Shown in pieces: positions 17,563 through 26,356 of a DNA stretch of 54,636 bases (position 1 is the first letter of the stretch; each line of letters begins with the position of its first letter). Under the pieces are notes generated by a model. It did not search any database. It was given only the letters and a program-made list of their open reading frames with translations, and had not been told where the DNA came from. Both the position numbers and the translations under genes were made by a program. The stretch is from Candidatus Copromonas faecavium (nom. illeg.) (GTDB taxonomy: Bacteria > Bacillota > Clostridia > Lachnospirales > Lachnospiraceae), in NCBI GenBank assembly GCA_018712915.1, contig DVGC01000023.1, positions 1-54,636 on the forward strand, in the 5' to 3' direction.

Positions 17563-18693
17563 CTACATCCTGATGAGTTCGTATTCTCTGCTTCCCAGGC
17601 CGATTTTTTCCGCATGCTCCAGACAGGAACGCCATTCGGATTCCGGAGAAGAATTGGTAAAATGATCATGATGATCATGGAATCCGGGATCCGCCAGATG
17701 ATCGGATAACTGGCTGTGGGGCAGGGGATCGGCGGCCAGACAGGCATCAACACAGGCCTGATCCAGAGCCAGGGGATCGAAGGAGGCGAACATTCCGATA
17801 TTGGGAAGGATGGGAGCGTCGTTCTCGCAGTGACAGTCGCAGTTGGGCGATACGTCCACAATCAGGGAAATATGGAAGTTGGGACGGCCGTCGACAACCG
17901 CCTTGGTGTATTCTGCCATCTTGCAGTTTAAGATCTCGTTGGCATTGTCATTGTTGAACCGGATGGCGTCGAAATTGCAGGCGCCGAGACAGCGGCCGCA
18001 GCCGACGCAGTTTTCCAGATTGACGGTCATTTTCCTGGTGCTCTCATCAAAAACCAGTCCGCCGTTGGCGCATTCCTTCTGACATTTGCGGCAGCCGCGG
18101 CATTCTTCGGTAACAATATGAGGCTTGCCGCTGCTGTGCTGTTCCGTTTTTCCGGCTCTGGAACCGCAGCCCATACCGATGTTTTTGATGGCGCCGCCGA
18201 AACCGGTCATTTCATGACCTTTAAAGTGGGTCAGACTGATGAAGACATCCGCGTCCATGACGGCGCGGCCGATTTTTGCTTCCTTTACATATTCTCCGCC
18301 GGCAACGGGAACGGCGATGTCATCCGTGCCCTTTAATCCGTCGCCGATTAAGATGGGACATCCCACGGTCAGAGGGGTGAAGCCGTTCTGCCAGGCGCAT
18401 TCCAGATGTTCCAGGGCATTTTTGCGGCTTCCGGGATACATGGTGTTGCAGTCGGTCAGGAAGGGCTTTCCGCCCAGTTCCTTTACCAGATCTACAATGG
18501 CTCTGGCATAGTTGGGACGGAGATAGCTGATGTTGCCCAGCTCACCGAAATGAAGCTTGATGGCTACAAATTTTCCTTCCATGTCGATGGAGCCGATTCC
18601 TGCCTTTTTACAGAGCTTCTGAAGCTTTGTGGGAAGGCCGTCTCCGAAGGCGACTGTGCGGAAATCAGTATAGTATACTTTGGATTTTTCCAT
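17563..18693 (-). CDS. DUF362 domain protein with two 4Fe-4S clusters
   Basis: A 376-residue cytosolic protein. Residues about 1-190 match DUF362 (FVAIKLHFGELGN, GCPILIGDGL, SLTHFKGHEMTGFGGAIKNIGMG), followed by two ferredoxin motifs, CRGCRKCQKEC and CVGCGRCLGAC. These proteins are widespread in anaerobes and are presumed electron-transfer or maturation factors; the reaction is not known. AAGGAG lies 10 bases before ATG. Asp/His-rich segment HDHHDHF near the end may bind metal. Stands 65 bases upstream (in its own direction downstream) from no partner gene. Confidence 0.85.
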   Translation of the reverse strand: MEKSKVYYTDFRTVAFGDGLPTKLQKLCKKAGIGSIDMEGKFVAIKLHFGELGNISYLRPNYARAIVDLVKELGGKPFLTDCNTMYPGSRKNALEHLECAWQNGFTPLTVGCPILIGDGLKGTDDIAVPVAGGEYVKEAKIGRAVMDADVFISLTHFKGHEMTGFGGAIKNIGMGCGSRAGKTEQHSSGKPHIVTEECRGCRKCQKECANGGLVFDESTRKMTVNLENCVGCGRCLGACNFDAIRFNNDNANEILNCKMAEYTKAVVDGRPNFHISLIVDVSPNCDCHCENDAPILPNIGMFASFDPLALDQACVDACLAADPLPHSQLSDHLADPGFHDHHDHFTNSSPESEWRSCLEHAEKIGLGSREYELIRM

Positions 18694-18758
18694 GTCTGCT
18701 GCACTCCTTTTTCATTCGTTTTTTTTATTATAAAGTTTTTTCTTTTCTTTCGCAATCC

Positions 18759-19628
18759 TTACTTTTCACACAGATCGGAGAGCGTACCGAAACGGTAACC
18801 CATTTCTTCCCATTTAGTAAGAAGTTCATCCAAAATGGAAGCATTGGTGGAGGATGTGCTGTGCAGCAGGACAATGGCGCCGGGATGGATGCGGCTCAGA
18901 AGCTTTTCAAAGGCTTCTTCTTTTGTGGGCTGATCATCCTGGTACCAGTCCACATAAGCCAGGCTCCAGAAAAAGGTCTGGTACCCCAGCTCTTTTGCCA
19001 TCTGAAGATTGGATTCGCTGTACTTTCCCTGGGGAGGCCGGTAGTATTTGGGCATGGTCCGGCCGGTGATTTCCGTAAACTTTGTTTCCAGCTGTTCCAG
19101 CTCAGCGCGAAAGTCCTGAAGAGAAGAAATTCGGGACATGTCCGGATGGTGATATGTATGGTTGGCGACGATATGGCCTTCGTCAAGCATCCGGTTTATC
19201 AGCTCCGGGCTGGTTTCCAGATAGTTTCCGACAACGAAGAAGGCAGCGGGCGCCTGATGCTTTTTTAAGGCATCCAGAATGGCTTCCGTGCAGCCGTTTT
19301 CATAGCCGGCATCAAAGGTCAGATAGATGGTGTTTTCGTCTGAGGGTCCGGTGTACCAGGCATTGTATTCGGAAAGTTCGCCGGCGGTTGCATTTCCCAC
19401 AGGCGGCTGACCCTCCTGTTGAAAGCTCAATCCCCAGTTTCCTTCGGCGGAGGCGGAAACCACGCCTTTTTTGGCTGTTTCCGAAAGGAAGCTTCCCGCG
19501 GTCTGTTCTGTCAGGGGAGACCTTCGGGGCAGACTATGAACTGCGGCTGAAAGGGCATTTCCAAGAAGAAAAGCGGCAGCAAAGAGTACAAGAAGGCGGA
19601 TAACAGAAAAAATTCGGTGATGAAACAA
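18759..19628 (-). CDS. pdaA: Polysaccharide deacetylase, PdaA-like (spore cortex muramic-lactam synthesis)
   Basis: A 289-residue NodB-fold enzyme. N-terminal hydrophobic anchor (VIRLLVLFAAAFLLGNAL), then TFDAGYENG (Asp pair of motif 1, with Ala in place of the usual second Asp as in PdaA), HTYHHPDMS metal histidines, YYRPPQGKYS, and IVLLHST. PdaA removes acetyl groups from N-acetylmuramic acid for delta-lactam formation in the spore cortex, which supports a spore-forming host. The start appears to be TTG at 19628 with only a weak AGG; no nearer ATG is available. Confidence 0.82.
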   Translation of the reverse strand: MFHHRIFSVIRLLVLFAAAFLLGNALSAAVHSLPRRSPLTEQTAGSFLSETAKKGVVSASAEGNWGLSFQQEGQPPVGNATAGELSEYNAWYTGPSDENTIYLTFDAGYENGCTEAILDALKKHQAPAAFFVVGNYLETSPELINRMLDEGHIVANHTYHHPDMSRISSLQDFRAELEQLETKFTEITGRTMPKYYRPPQGKYSESNLQMAKELGYQTFFWSLAYVDWYQDDQPTKEEAFEKLLSRIHPGAIVLLHSTSSTNASILDELLTKWEEMGYRFGTLSDLCEK

Positions 19629-19674
19629 GAAAAACCTGCCAGAATGTTTTTAATACAGTATATTTTTTCCCTGG

Positions 19675-19703
19675 TTGTATCATGACCGGGGCTGTGATAT
19701 AAT
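19675..19703 (+). promoter_or_regulatory. Promoter of the CPBP protease gene
   Basis: TTGTAT (19675-19680), 17 bases, TATAAT (19698-19703) with TG one base upstream (extended -10). Confidence 0.75.
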
Positions 19704-19784
19704 TCATAGGCGAAAATAATGGTATGGACGAAGCATGACTGTGCGGGCAGGAGCTGCCTGCGCTGCGGGAAAACTGGAGGAACG

Positions 19785-20411
19785 ATGAAGATTAGAATCC
19801 GCCGGCTGGTCATCCCCATCCTTTTTTGTCTGGCGGTGGCCTGCCTAATTGAGATTCCCCTGTCGGAAACGACGATTTTCGGGGATGCTGTGATTTTATG
19901 GGATACGCTGTTTCGGGCCATTCTGGCGGTCCCGATCCTTTTTTATTTTTACCAGGAGGATCGGGTCTTCCGTGGAGCGGAACGCTGGGGATTTAAGGAT
20001 GCAGCTGTCTGCATCCTCATAGGAGCCGTGCTGTCGGCGGCAGCCGCGTTTCTGACAGCGGCGCTTGGAATGCCGGATGCCAGAGCAGCCGAGCAGACGC
20101 TTTTTGCGGGAGATTTATGGCTTCAGGCGCTGGTGCTTTTAGTGGCATCTCCGCTTTTGGAGGAGCTGTTTTTCCGAGGGGTGCTTTACGGCCGGCTGAA
20201 GGAACTGTTTCCGGACTGGTCCGCCTGCCTGATTTCCGCGGCGGCCTTTGGCCTGTTCCATGGAAATATGGTCCAGGGAATTTACGGGTTTGTCATGGGA
20301 GTGGTGCTGGCCCTGGCCATGGAACGGTGCCAGACGGTAAAGGCGCCAGTTCTCATCCATTTTGCAGCCAATGGAGCGGCGCTGGTTCTGAATCTGGCAG
20401 GCTTTGCGTAA
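19785..20411 (+). CDS. CPBP-family intramembrane metalloprotease
   Basis: A 208-residue protein with about six membrane helices and the CPBP/Abi motifs: EE in PLLEELFFRGVLYGRL, then FGLFHGN and an H in LIHFAANG. These are the glutamate and histidine residues of Rce1-type proteases. In bacteria such proteins act in bacteriocin self-immunity or membrane proteolysis; substrate unknown. GGAGG is 7 bases before the ATG at 19785. Single gene with its own promoter. Confidence 0.85.
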   Translation: MKIRIRRLVIPILFCLAVACLIEIPLSETTIFGDAVILWDTLFRAILAVPILFYFYQEDRVFRGAERWGFKDAAVCILIGAVLSAAAAFLTAALGMPDARAAEQTLFAGDLWLQALVLLVASPLLEELFFRGVLYGRLKELFPDWSACLISAAAFGLFHGNMVQGIYGFVMGVVLALAMERCQTVKAPVLIHFAANGAALVLNLAGFA

Positions 20412-20561
20412 AATTGCCCTAAATTCTTAAGGGAATCGTAATGTTATCCTAAAAAGTTTTTAAGGGCCGGATGATATACTGGCCCATGTGCCGGTCCATG
20501 CCAAAAACTGGGATCGGAGCAGCTTCACAGTGACATATTTTGGAAAGGCAGGAACGAATTG

Positions 20562-22220
20562 ATGAAAAAAAGAACAGGTTTGGGGCGGTGTCTCGCCGCC
20601 TTTTTCGGTATGATGGCTGCCGTCGTTTGCTCCGGCTTTACAAGCCTGGCTTATGACAGCGCGTCTCTGACATCCTGCAGGGTGGAGAATAAAAATTCCA
20701 TCGTGATAGAAGGAACGGCTCAGGCGGGGGAAACGGCAGAAGGAGAGACTCCGGATGATGGATATTATTATCTGTTTGAGCTTCAGCCGTATGAATCCGG
20801 TATTGGGAACCGGACGGATTATCTTTCCTGGAGCAACAAAGGCAGCACACTGTCCTTTACGGTTCCTTACAGCGGAGATCCGGCTGATTCCAGGCTGTAT
20901 TCCAGATTTGTGGTGGCTTTGAAAATCGGCGATTCCTATGAGGAGATCAGCGGGCCGATTTATATAACGAATCCGGAGGCCGCAGCCGGCTATACGGAGG
21001 AGTATCCGGATTCCATGAGTAAAAAAGGACTTTTGATTGAGCTGGATATGCTGGGGGATGCCCTGAACCTTGGCGTCAAGCATACGACCATCAATATCCC
21101 CTATCATCACATCCTCGGAGGAAACCTGGCTTACCAGTATAATGGAAAGACGTATTATTTCAATGAGGATTTGATTTCCAGCTATGACAGGATGATCAGC
21201 GCTTTCTCCGGCAAGGGAATCATTGTAACCGCCATTCTTTTAAACGGCTGGAACGATGCCTACCCGGAGCTTCATGAGGCAGGGCTGACCAAGACCGGGG
21301 CCAATTACTATGGCTTTAATGTGTCCACGGCCGAAGGATTCGAGACGACCAGGGCCCTGTTTTCCTTTATGGCGGAGCGGTATTCCGGTGCTCACGACGA
21401 ATATGGACGGGTATCCAACTGGATCGTAGGCAATGAGGTAAATAACAATCAGTCCTGGAACTATGTGGGTCCCATGGATTTACAGTCCTATACCAAGCTG
21501 TTTGAAAAAGTGTTCCGGGTGGCTTATACGGCCATTAGGAGCCAGAACCAGAATGCCCGGGTCTTCTTTTCCACGGACTATGAGTGGAACCGGGAAAACA
21601 CGACGCTCCGGTATGCGGCCAAGGATTTCATCGACCTGTTCAATGCGGGAATCCGTTCCGAGGGAAACATCGACTGGGGACTGGCTTATCACCCGTATCC
21701 CTACCCTCTGACAGAACCGGAATTCTGGGATGATGATGAGGCAGGAATGACGACTCAGTCAGAGGATTCTCCGGTTGTGAATTTTAATAATCTGAATGTG
21801 CTGACCGATTATTTCCAGAAATCTGAGCTTCGGAATGCTGACGGGCGTGTCCGCCATATCATTCTTTCCGAGGAAGGATTTACTTCGGACAGCGCTACGA
21901 GAGGAAAAGTTTATGATATTCAGGCAGCGGCCTATGCTTATGCCTATTATCTGGTGGATGCGAATCCCTATATTGATGCCTTTATCCTGAACCGTCAGGT
22001 GGATGCAGTGGTGGAAGTGGAGCAGTCCTGCGCTTTTGGTATCTGGACCGTGAATATGGAGCGTACCGACAAGGTGGAAGCGCTGATGCCGAAGAATATT
22101 TATACGGTCTTTAAGTATATTGATACGCCTTCTTCTTTGAAGTATACGGAGTTTGCAAAATCAATCATTGGAATTAACAGCTGGAGTGAGGTAATTCCCA
22201 ATTTCAAATTGGAAGAATAG
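20562..22220 (+). CDS. Secreted DUF5722 protein, probable glycoside-hydrolase fold
   Basis: A 552-residue secreted protein. Signal peptide to about residue 29 (FTSLAYD), a beta-rich N-terminal part (VENKNSIVIEGTAQAGET, SRLYSRFVVAL), then a probable TIM barrel. GNEVNN (Glu292) and ILSEEGFTS (Glu437 or Glu438) sit about 145 residues apart after beta-strand-like sequence, as the acid/base and nucleophile do in clan GH-A glycosidases; HPYPYP fits a substrate-binding loop. The fold and catalysis are inference; the family is uncharacterised to my knowledge. ATG 20562 preferred to TTG 20559. Monocistronic. Confidence 0.72.
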   Translation: MKKRTGLGRCLAAFFGMMAAVVCSGFTSLAYDSASLTSCRVENKNSIVIEGTAQAGETAEGETPDDGYYYLFELQPYESGIGNRTDYLSWSNKGSTLSFTVPYSGDPADSRLYSRFVVALKIGDSYEEISGPIYITNPEAAAGYTEEYPDSMSKKGLLIELDMLGDALNLGVKHTTINIPYHHILGGNLAYQYNGKTYYFNEDLISSYDRMISAFSGKGIIVTAILLNGWNDAYPELHEAGLTKTGANYYGFNVSTAEGFETTRALFSFMAERYSGAHDEYGRVSNWIVGNEVNNNQSWNYVGPMDLQSYTKLFEKVFRVAYTAIRSQNQNARVFFSTDYEWNRENTTLRYAAKDFIDLFNAGIRSEGNIDWGLAYHPYPYPLTEPEFWDDDEAGMTTQSEDSPVVNFNNLNVLTDYFQKSELRNADGRVRHIILSEEGFTSDSATRGKVYDIQAAAYAYAYYLVDANPYIDAFILNRQVDAVVEVEQSCAFGIWTVNMERTDKVEALMPKNIYTVFKYIDTPSSLKYTEFAKSIIGINSWSEVIPNFKLEE

Positions 22221-22261
22221 CGGAGACTGGACCTCCAAAAAATTGTGGAAAGTGTGAAAAA

Positions 22262-22303
22262 AAGCCCGGGTTGATTGACAAAATCATACTCCGGGCTTAT
22301 AAT
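22262..22303 (+). promoter_or_regulatory. Perfect consensus promoter inside an inverted repeat
   Basis: TTGACA (22275-22280), 17 bases, TATAAT (22298-22303). The promoter lies within the inverted repeat AAGCCCGG (22262-22269) / CCGGGCTT (22291-22298), which may also end transcription of the DUF5722 gene. Confidence 0.8.
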
Positions 22304-22371
22304 CCCTAGCGTAATTATGACTTCGTAAGGGATTGACGGAACATAGAAACAATTTCTAGGAGGGAAATGTT

Positions 22372-22755
22372 ATGGTAGCAAAAAAGAAACCGGCCGCCGC
22401 AGAGAAGGAACAGGAAGTAAGCGCGGCAAAGACGGCAGAGGAAACGGCCGCTCTGGAACAGAAAGAGGAGAAAAAGACGGCTGCGAAGAAGACCGCATCC
22501 GCAAAAACTGCAGAGAAGAAGACTCCGGCAAAGAGAACATCCGCAAAAGAAATCAAGACAGAGCTTTATGTTCAGTATGAGGGAAAAGAGGTTTCTGAAA
22601 AGGAACTGATTGCCGCAGCAAAGAAGGCATACACCAAGTTCGGAAACAAGGTTTCTGATATTAAGACCATTGCCCTTTATGTAAAGCCGGAGGAGGGCGT
22701 TGCATACTATGTGATCAACGGAACCGGCTCCGACGACTATAAGATTGAGCTGTAA
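22372..22755 (+). CDS. DUF6465 protein with histone-like Lys/Ala-rich N-terminus
   Basis: A 127-residue protein. Residues 1-62 are Lys/Ala/Thr/Glu-rich with AKKTASAKT and KTPAKRTSA repeats like those of bacterial histone H1-like proteins; residues 63-127 form a compact domain (IKTELYVQYEGKEVSEKEL ... VAYYVIN). It is common in Lachnospiraceae; function unknown, nucleic-acid binding is likely from the tail. AGGAGGG is 6 bases before the ATG, and the promoter is a perfect consensus, so it should be abundant. Confidence 0.78.
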   Translation: MVAKKKPAAAEKEQEVSAAKTAEETAALEQKEEKKTAAKKTASAKTAEKKTPAKRTSAKEIKTELYVQYEGKEVSEKELIAAAKKAYTKFGNKVSDIKTIALYVKPEEGVAYYVINGTGSDDYKIEL

Positions 22756-22787
22756 ATGGAGCGGCAGCCGGAATATCCCGGCATCTG

Positions 22788-22835
22788 AAAAAGGCGCGTT
22801 TCTGATGGAATGTCGGAGATGCGCTTTTCCTTTTC
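22788..22835. terminator. Probable bidirectional terminator
   Basis: AAAAGGCGC...TTTC pairs with GAGATGCGCTTTT between the convergent DUF6465 and membrane protein genes; imperfect stem. Confidence 0.5.
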
Positions 22836-22888
22836 TTTTCTGCCGGGCGGCCGGAACCATGTTCGGTTTTCTGCGGAAAACGTCTGCT

Positions 22889-23461
22889 TTATGAGGCGGA
22901 AGGTTCCGAGAGAAAAAGCGCTTTCCGGTAAAAGAAAAACAGCCACAGGGCAGCGAAGATGGTACAGAAAATTTCCAGAGCGCTGGAAATCATGAAACCG
23001 GACATCCAGAACAGGAAGAAAGCCATGGGACAGGAGCCAAGCAGGGCTGCCGTCAGTCTGGAAAACTCCACCGGAGTATCCAGGTAATATTTCAGGGCGA
23101 GAGCCAGCAGAATAAAAAAAAGAAGGACCGAGGCGCAGAAGGCCAGGGATACGTGGAGAACAGCAGCCACAGGCCGTTGTTTTGGGACATAGGGCAGAAG
23201 AACGGAAACGAACAGCATCCAGGCGGCCAGATCTGTCAGAAACAGGAGCCGTTCGCCCTGGGGAGATTCCGGATCCAGATTCAGAATGGTTTTTATCGTG
23301 GTATGAAAAAACAGGATGATAACAATGGACCAGAAAATCAGGAGATATCTGGAAGAGGGTGTGGCTGCGGCCACAGAGAAATTGGATGCGAACCAGTTGG
23401 TTTTTCCAGGGATCAGAATCGTAAGCACCGGAATCACGAGCCATGTAAAAAAGGTAAACAT
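22889..23461 (-). CDS. Integral membrane protein, unknown function
   Basis: A 190-residue protein with about six hydrophobic segments (FTFFTWLVIPVLTILI, YLLIFWSIVIILFF, LAAWMLFVSVLLPYV, VLLFFILLALALKYYL, MAFFLFWMSGFMI, IFAALWLFFFY). No motif that I recognise. The start at 23461 has AGGAGGTGG 6-8 bases upstream; the open frame extends 11 codons further but without a site. Divergent from the rRNA methyltransferase gene. Confidence 0.65.
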   Translation of the reverse strand: MFTFFTWLVIPVLTILIPGKTNWFASNFSVAAATPSSRYLLIFWSIVIILFFHTTIKTILNLDPESPQGERLLFLTDLAAWMLFVSVLLPYVPKQRPVAAVLHVSLAFCASVLLFFILLALALKYYLDTPVEFSRLTAALLGSCPMAFFLFWMSGFMISSALEIFCTIFAALWLFFFYRKALFLSEPSAS

Positions 23462-23531
23462 GTGTATCCACCTCCTTTTATCAGGGTACGCCATAGAACA
23501 AATTCAATACAAAGAAAAATAAGGAAATCAT

Positions 23532-25175
23532 ATGGAAACGAGACAGAGGCAGGCGCTGCCGGAAGCATTTACAGAAAAAATGAAAGAACTTCTGAGAGAG
23601 GAATCGGAAGAATTTTTTGAAAGCTACGAACAGGATCGGGTGTTTGGCCTGCGGGTGAATCCGCTGAAGGCAGGAACCTTGTTTTGTCATGAAAATTCCG
23701 GAAACAGGCAGCCGGGAGAGCTTTTGGAGAGGGAGCCGTTTGAAGATGCACCCCAGGAAAGCGGTTTGGAAGAGGAGATGTCCGGAGAAAAGCTTTCGGA
23801 AACGACGGTTCTGAACAGCCTGATTGGCCGGATGACGCCGGTGCCTTGGTGCCGGGAAGGATATTACTATGCGGAAGAGCTGCGGCCGGGAAAGCATCCG
23901 CTCCATGAAGCAGGCGCCTACTATATTCAGGAGCCCAGCGCCATGGCTGTGGTGGAGGCGCTTGCCCCGGTTCCGGGAGAACGGATTCTGGATTTGTGTG
24001 CGGCCCCCGGAGGAAAGACCACCCATGCGGCGGGGCGGATGCTGGGGAAAGGGATCCTTGTCAGCAACGAAATTCATCCGGCCAGAGCGAAAATCCTGTC
24101 CCAGAATGTGGAACGGATGGGAATAGCCAATGGAATTGTCACCAATATGGATCCGGCCGGACTGATACCGTATTTTCCTGAATTTTTTGACGGCATTCTG
24201 GTGGATGCACCCTGCTCGGGAGAAGGAATGTTCCGCAAGGACGAAGAGGCAAGGATGGAATGGAGCCCGGAGCATGTGGCGCTCTGTGCGGCCCGGCAGG
24301 ACGGGATCCTGGACTGTGCGGCCCGGATGCTGAAGCCGGGAGGAAGAATGGTCTACTCCACCTGCACCTTTTCACCGGAAGAGAATGAGCAGACAGTCAG
24401 CCGGTTTTTGAGCCGCCATCCGGAATTTTCTTTAAGAACGCCTGCCATTGCCGGTTTCTTTTCCGAAGGAAGGCCGGACTGGGCAGATAAGAATCCGGAG
24501 CTTTCAAAGACGGTCCGTATCTGGCCCCATAAAACCGGAGGGGAAGGTCATTTTCTGGCATTGCTGGTAAAAGGGGGAGGAGGGAGCTTTGGCGAAGGCC
24601 GGAAGGAACAGAACGGGAGCGGAACCCGGGAAAAAGAAGAAGGCTGGAACCGAGACAGGCAGAAAACCGGACGTCAGACAAAGGACTGGCAGGTGAAAGG
24701 CCGTTTCCAGAGGAAGAGCCGGCAGAAAAACAGCCAGACGGCTGCGGAAGCTGCAGACATCTTATGTTCAGATGTGATCCGCCTGCCTGAGCGGCTGATG
24801 GAAGGAAGGAAACCGGTCTTTTTTGGAGAAAATCTGTATCTGGTGCCGGAGGAGATGCCGGAAATGGACGGTCTGCGGGTGCTGCGGCCGGGGCTTCATG
24901 CCGGAACCGTAAAGAAAGGACGGGTGGAACCGGCCCATGGTCTGGCCATGTTTTTAAAGGCAGAGGAAGCAGCACAGGCCGCAGAGATCGGAGCCGGGGA
25001 GACGGCCTGGAAATATCTGAGGGGAGAGGTTTTAACGGAACAGGATCTCTGCGGGAGTTCCATGCCGCAAAAGGGCTGGGTTCTTGTAACCGTGGACGGG
25101 TTCGGCGCCGGCTTTGCAAAAGCATCGGGAGGCGTTCTGAAAAACCATTATCCAAAGGGGCTCAGAAGATCGTAA
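23532..25175 (+). CDS. RsmF-type rRNA cytosine-C5 methyltransferase
   Basis: A 547-residue NOL1/NOP2/Sun-family enzyme. SAM site LDLCAAPGGKTTHAA, motif VDAPCSGEGMFRKDE (first conserved Cys), and STCTFSPEENE (catalytic Cys). A Lys/Arg/Gln-rich linker (about residues 355-415) separates it from a C-terminal RNA-binding (PUA-like) part, as in RsmF/YebU-type proteins, which modify 16S rRNA or tRNA. The C-terminus overlaps the convergent pseudouridine synthase gene by 28 bases. Confidence 0.88.
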   Translation: METRQRQALPEAFTEKMKELLREESEEFFESYEQDRVFGLRVNPLKAGTLFCHENSGNRQPGELLEREPFEDAPQESGLEEEMSGEKLSETTVLNSLIGRMTPVPWCREGYYYAEELRPGKHPLHEAGAYYIQEPSAMAVVEALAPVPGERILDLCAAPGGKTTHAAGRMLGKGILVSNEIHPARAKILSQNVERMGIANGIVTNMDPAGLIPYFPEFFDGILVDAPCSGEGMFRKDEEARMEWSPEHVALCAARQDGILDCAARMLKPGGRMVYSTCTFSPEENEQTVSRFLSRHPEFSLRTPAIAGFFSEGRPDWADKNPELSKTVRIWPHKTGGEGHFLALLVKGGGGSFGEGRKEQNGSGTREKEEGWNRDRQKTGRQTKDWQVKGRFQRKSRQKNSQTAAEAADILCSDVIRLPERLMEGRKPVFFGENLYLVPEEMPEMDGLRVLRPGLHAGTVKKGRVEPAHGLAMFLKAEEAAQAAEIGAGETAWKYLRGEVLTEQDLCGSSMPQKGWVLVTVDGFGAGFAKASGGVLKNHYPKGLRRS

Positions 25176-26068
25176 TCGCCAGGGAAAAGCCGGCTCATAT
25201 CTTCAGGAAGGGGAGCCGTAAATTCCATGGAGGCGCCCGTTATGGGATGGGAAAAACGAAGCAGGGCGGAATGGAGCGCCTGGCGCTTTATGCGGCGGAA
25301 ATCAGGATGATAGAGAAAATCCCCGGGAATGGGGTGGCCGATGGCTTTCATATGGACACGGATCTGGTGGGTCCTTCCGGTTTCAAGAAGAAGCCGGATC
25401 AGGGACAGATCCGTGTCCTTATTGTATGCCAGGAGGCGGTAATGGGTAACGGCCGGATCCCCCCGGCCGGCGTCACAGACACGTTCAATGGTTGAGCCGT
25501 CCTTTCTGGCAATGGGCAGGGAGACCGTCCCGGAGGGTTCCGGCTTTCCGCATACGATGGCACAGTATTCCCGATGAAGGGCATGGCAGCCCACCTGCTC
25601 GGAAAGAATGCAGGAGGACAGCATGTTGTTTGCCAAAAGCAGCAGGCCGGAGGTATCCCGATCCAGCCGGTTGACGGCCCGGAACACGAAGGAATCCGCC
25701 TGATTTCTGTAATGCCAGGCGGCTGCATTGGCCAGAGTGTCTTCCCGATGGCCCTGAGAAGGATGAACCGGCATCCCGGCTGGCTTATTGATTACGGCAA
25801 GATGCTCGTCTTCGTAAAGGACAGACAGGGGAACGGGGGATGGAGAAATCTGGGCCGAACATTTTTTCTCCTTTATCTGTACGGTCAGATGATCCCCTTC
25901 CTGAAGAAGTGCATTGGAGAAAGCGGGTGTGCCGTTAAGAAGGAAGCTTCCGCCGGCGCTCCTTAGATGGGCCAGGAGCCTGGCCGAATAGCCGGTATCC
26001 AGAAGAAAAACGGAAATGGTCCGGCCGCTGCCGGCTTTGGGAATCTGATAATGCAGGGTGGTGTTCAT
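25148..26068 (-). CDS. RluA-family pseudouridine synthase
   Basis: A 306-residue enzyme. S4-like N-terminal segment (SARLLAHLRSAGGSFLLNGTP) then the RluA catalytic motif with Asp in NRLDRDTSGLLLLA, KPAGMPVHPS and the C-terminal ETGRTHQIRVHM and IPGDFLY. It isomerises uridines in rRNA (RluD-like) or tRNA. The start at 26068 has AAGGAG 7 bases upstream; upstream codons in the same frame run through non-coding hairpins and are excluded. Its 3' end overlaps the RsmF-like gene; both act on structured RNA. Confidence 0.9.
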   Translation of the reverse strand: MNTTLHYQIPKAGSGRTISVFLLDTGYSARLLAHLRSAGGSFLLNGTPAFSNALLQEGDHLTVQIKEKKCSAQISPSPVPLSVLYEDEHLAVINKPAGMPVHPSQGHREDTLANAAAWHYRNQADSFVFRAVNRLDRDTSGLLLLANNMLSSCILSEQVGCHALHREYCAIVCGKPEPSGTVSLPIARKDGSTIERVCDAGRGDPAVTHYRLLAYNKDTDLSLIRLLLETGRTHQIRVHMKAIGHPIPGDFLYHPDFRRIKRQALHSALLRFSHPITGASMEFTAPLPEDMSRLFPGDYDLLSPFG

Positions 26069-26148
26069 AAAGTCTCCTTGGGACCGGAAATCAAAGGCCG
26101 CCGCAGCGGTTCCGGTTTGTGATATCGGGTTGGGATCTGTTCTGCGCC

Positions 26149-26258
26149 CATTATACCATGGCCTCCGGCCACGGTATGTCTGATGCGCCCGGATTTGTGC
26201 GGTAAACGCACAAACCGGAATGCGCAGGTATAATGACCACTTTGTGGTCATTATACCA
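26149..26258. repeat. Three consecutive hairpins between divergent genes
   Basis: Hairpin 1: ATACC-AT-GGCC / GGCC-AC-GGTAT (26153-26177). Hairpin 2: CCGG-A-TTTGTGCG / CGCACAAACCGG (26189-26218, loop GTAAA). Hairpin 3: a perfect 14-base repeat GGTATAATGACCAC / GTGGTCATTATACC (26227-26257, loop TTT). CATTATACCA occurs directly at both ends (26149 and 26249). Could be operators, a small mobile repeat or transcription-stop structures. Confidence 0.6.
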
Positions 26259-26356
26259 GACTCTTTTTCTTCGGGAAAGGAATTTTGCGGGGACAGTGTT
26301 CAAGCCGGGAGAGGGGACGCATATATTTGTAGAAAATGTCAGACGGAAGTCGGCGA

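Noticed and set aside
26069..26251. 61-codon extension of the RluA-like protein
   Set aside because: It runs through the three intergenic hairpins; the start at 26068 has AAGGAG.
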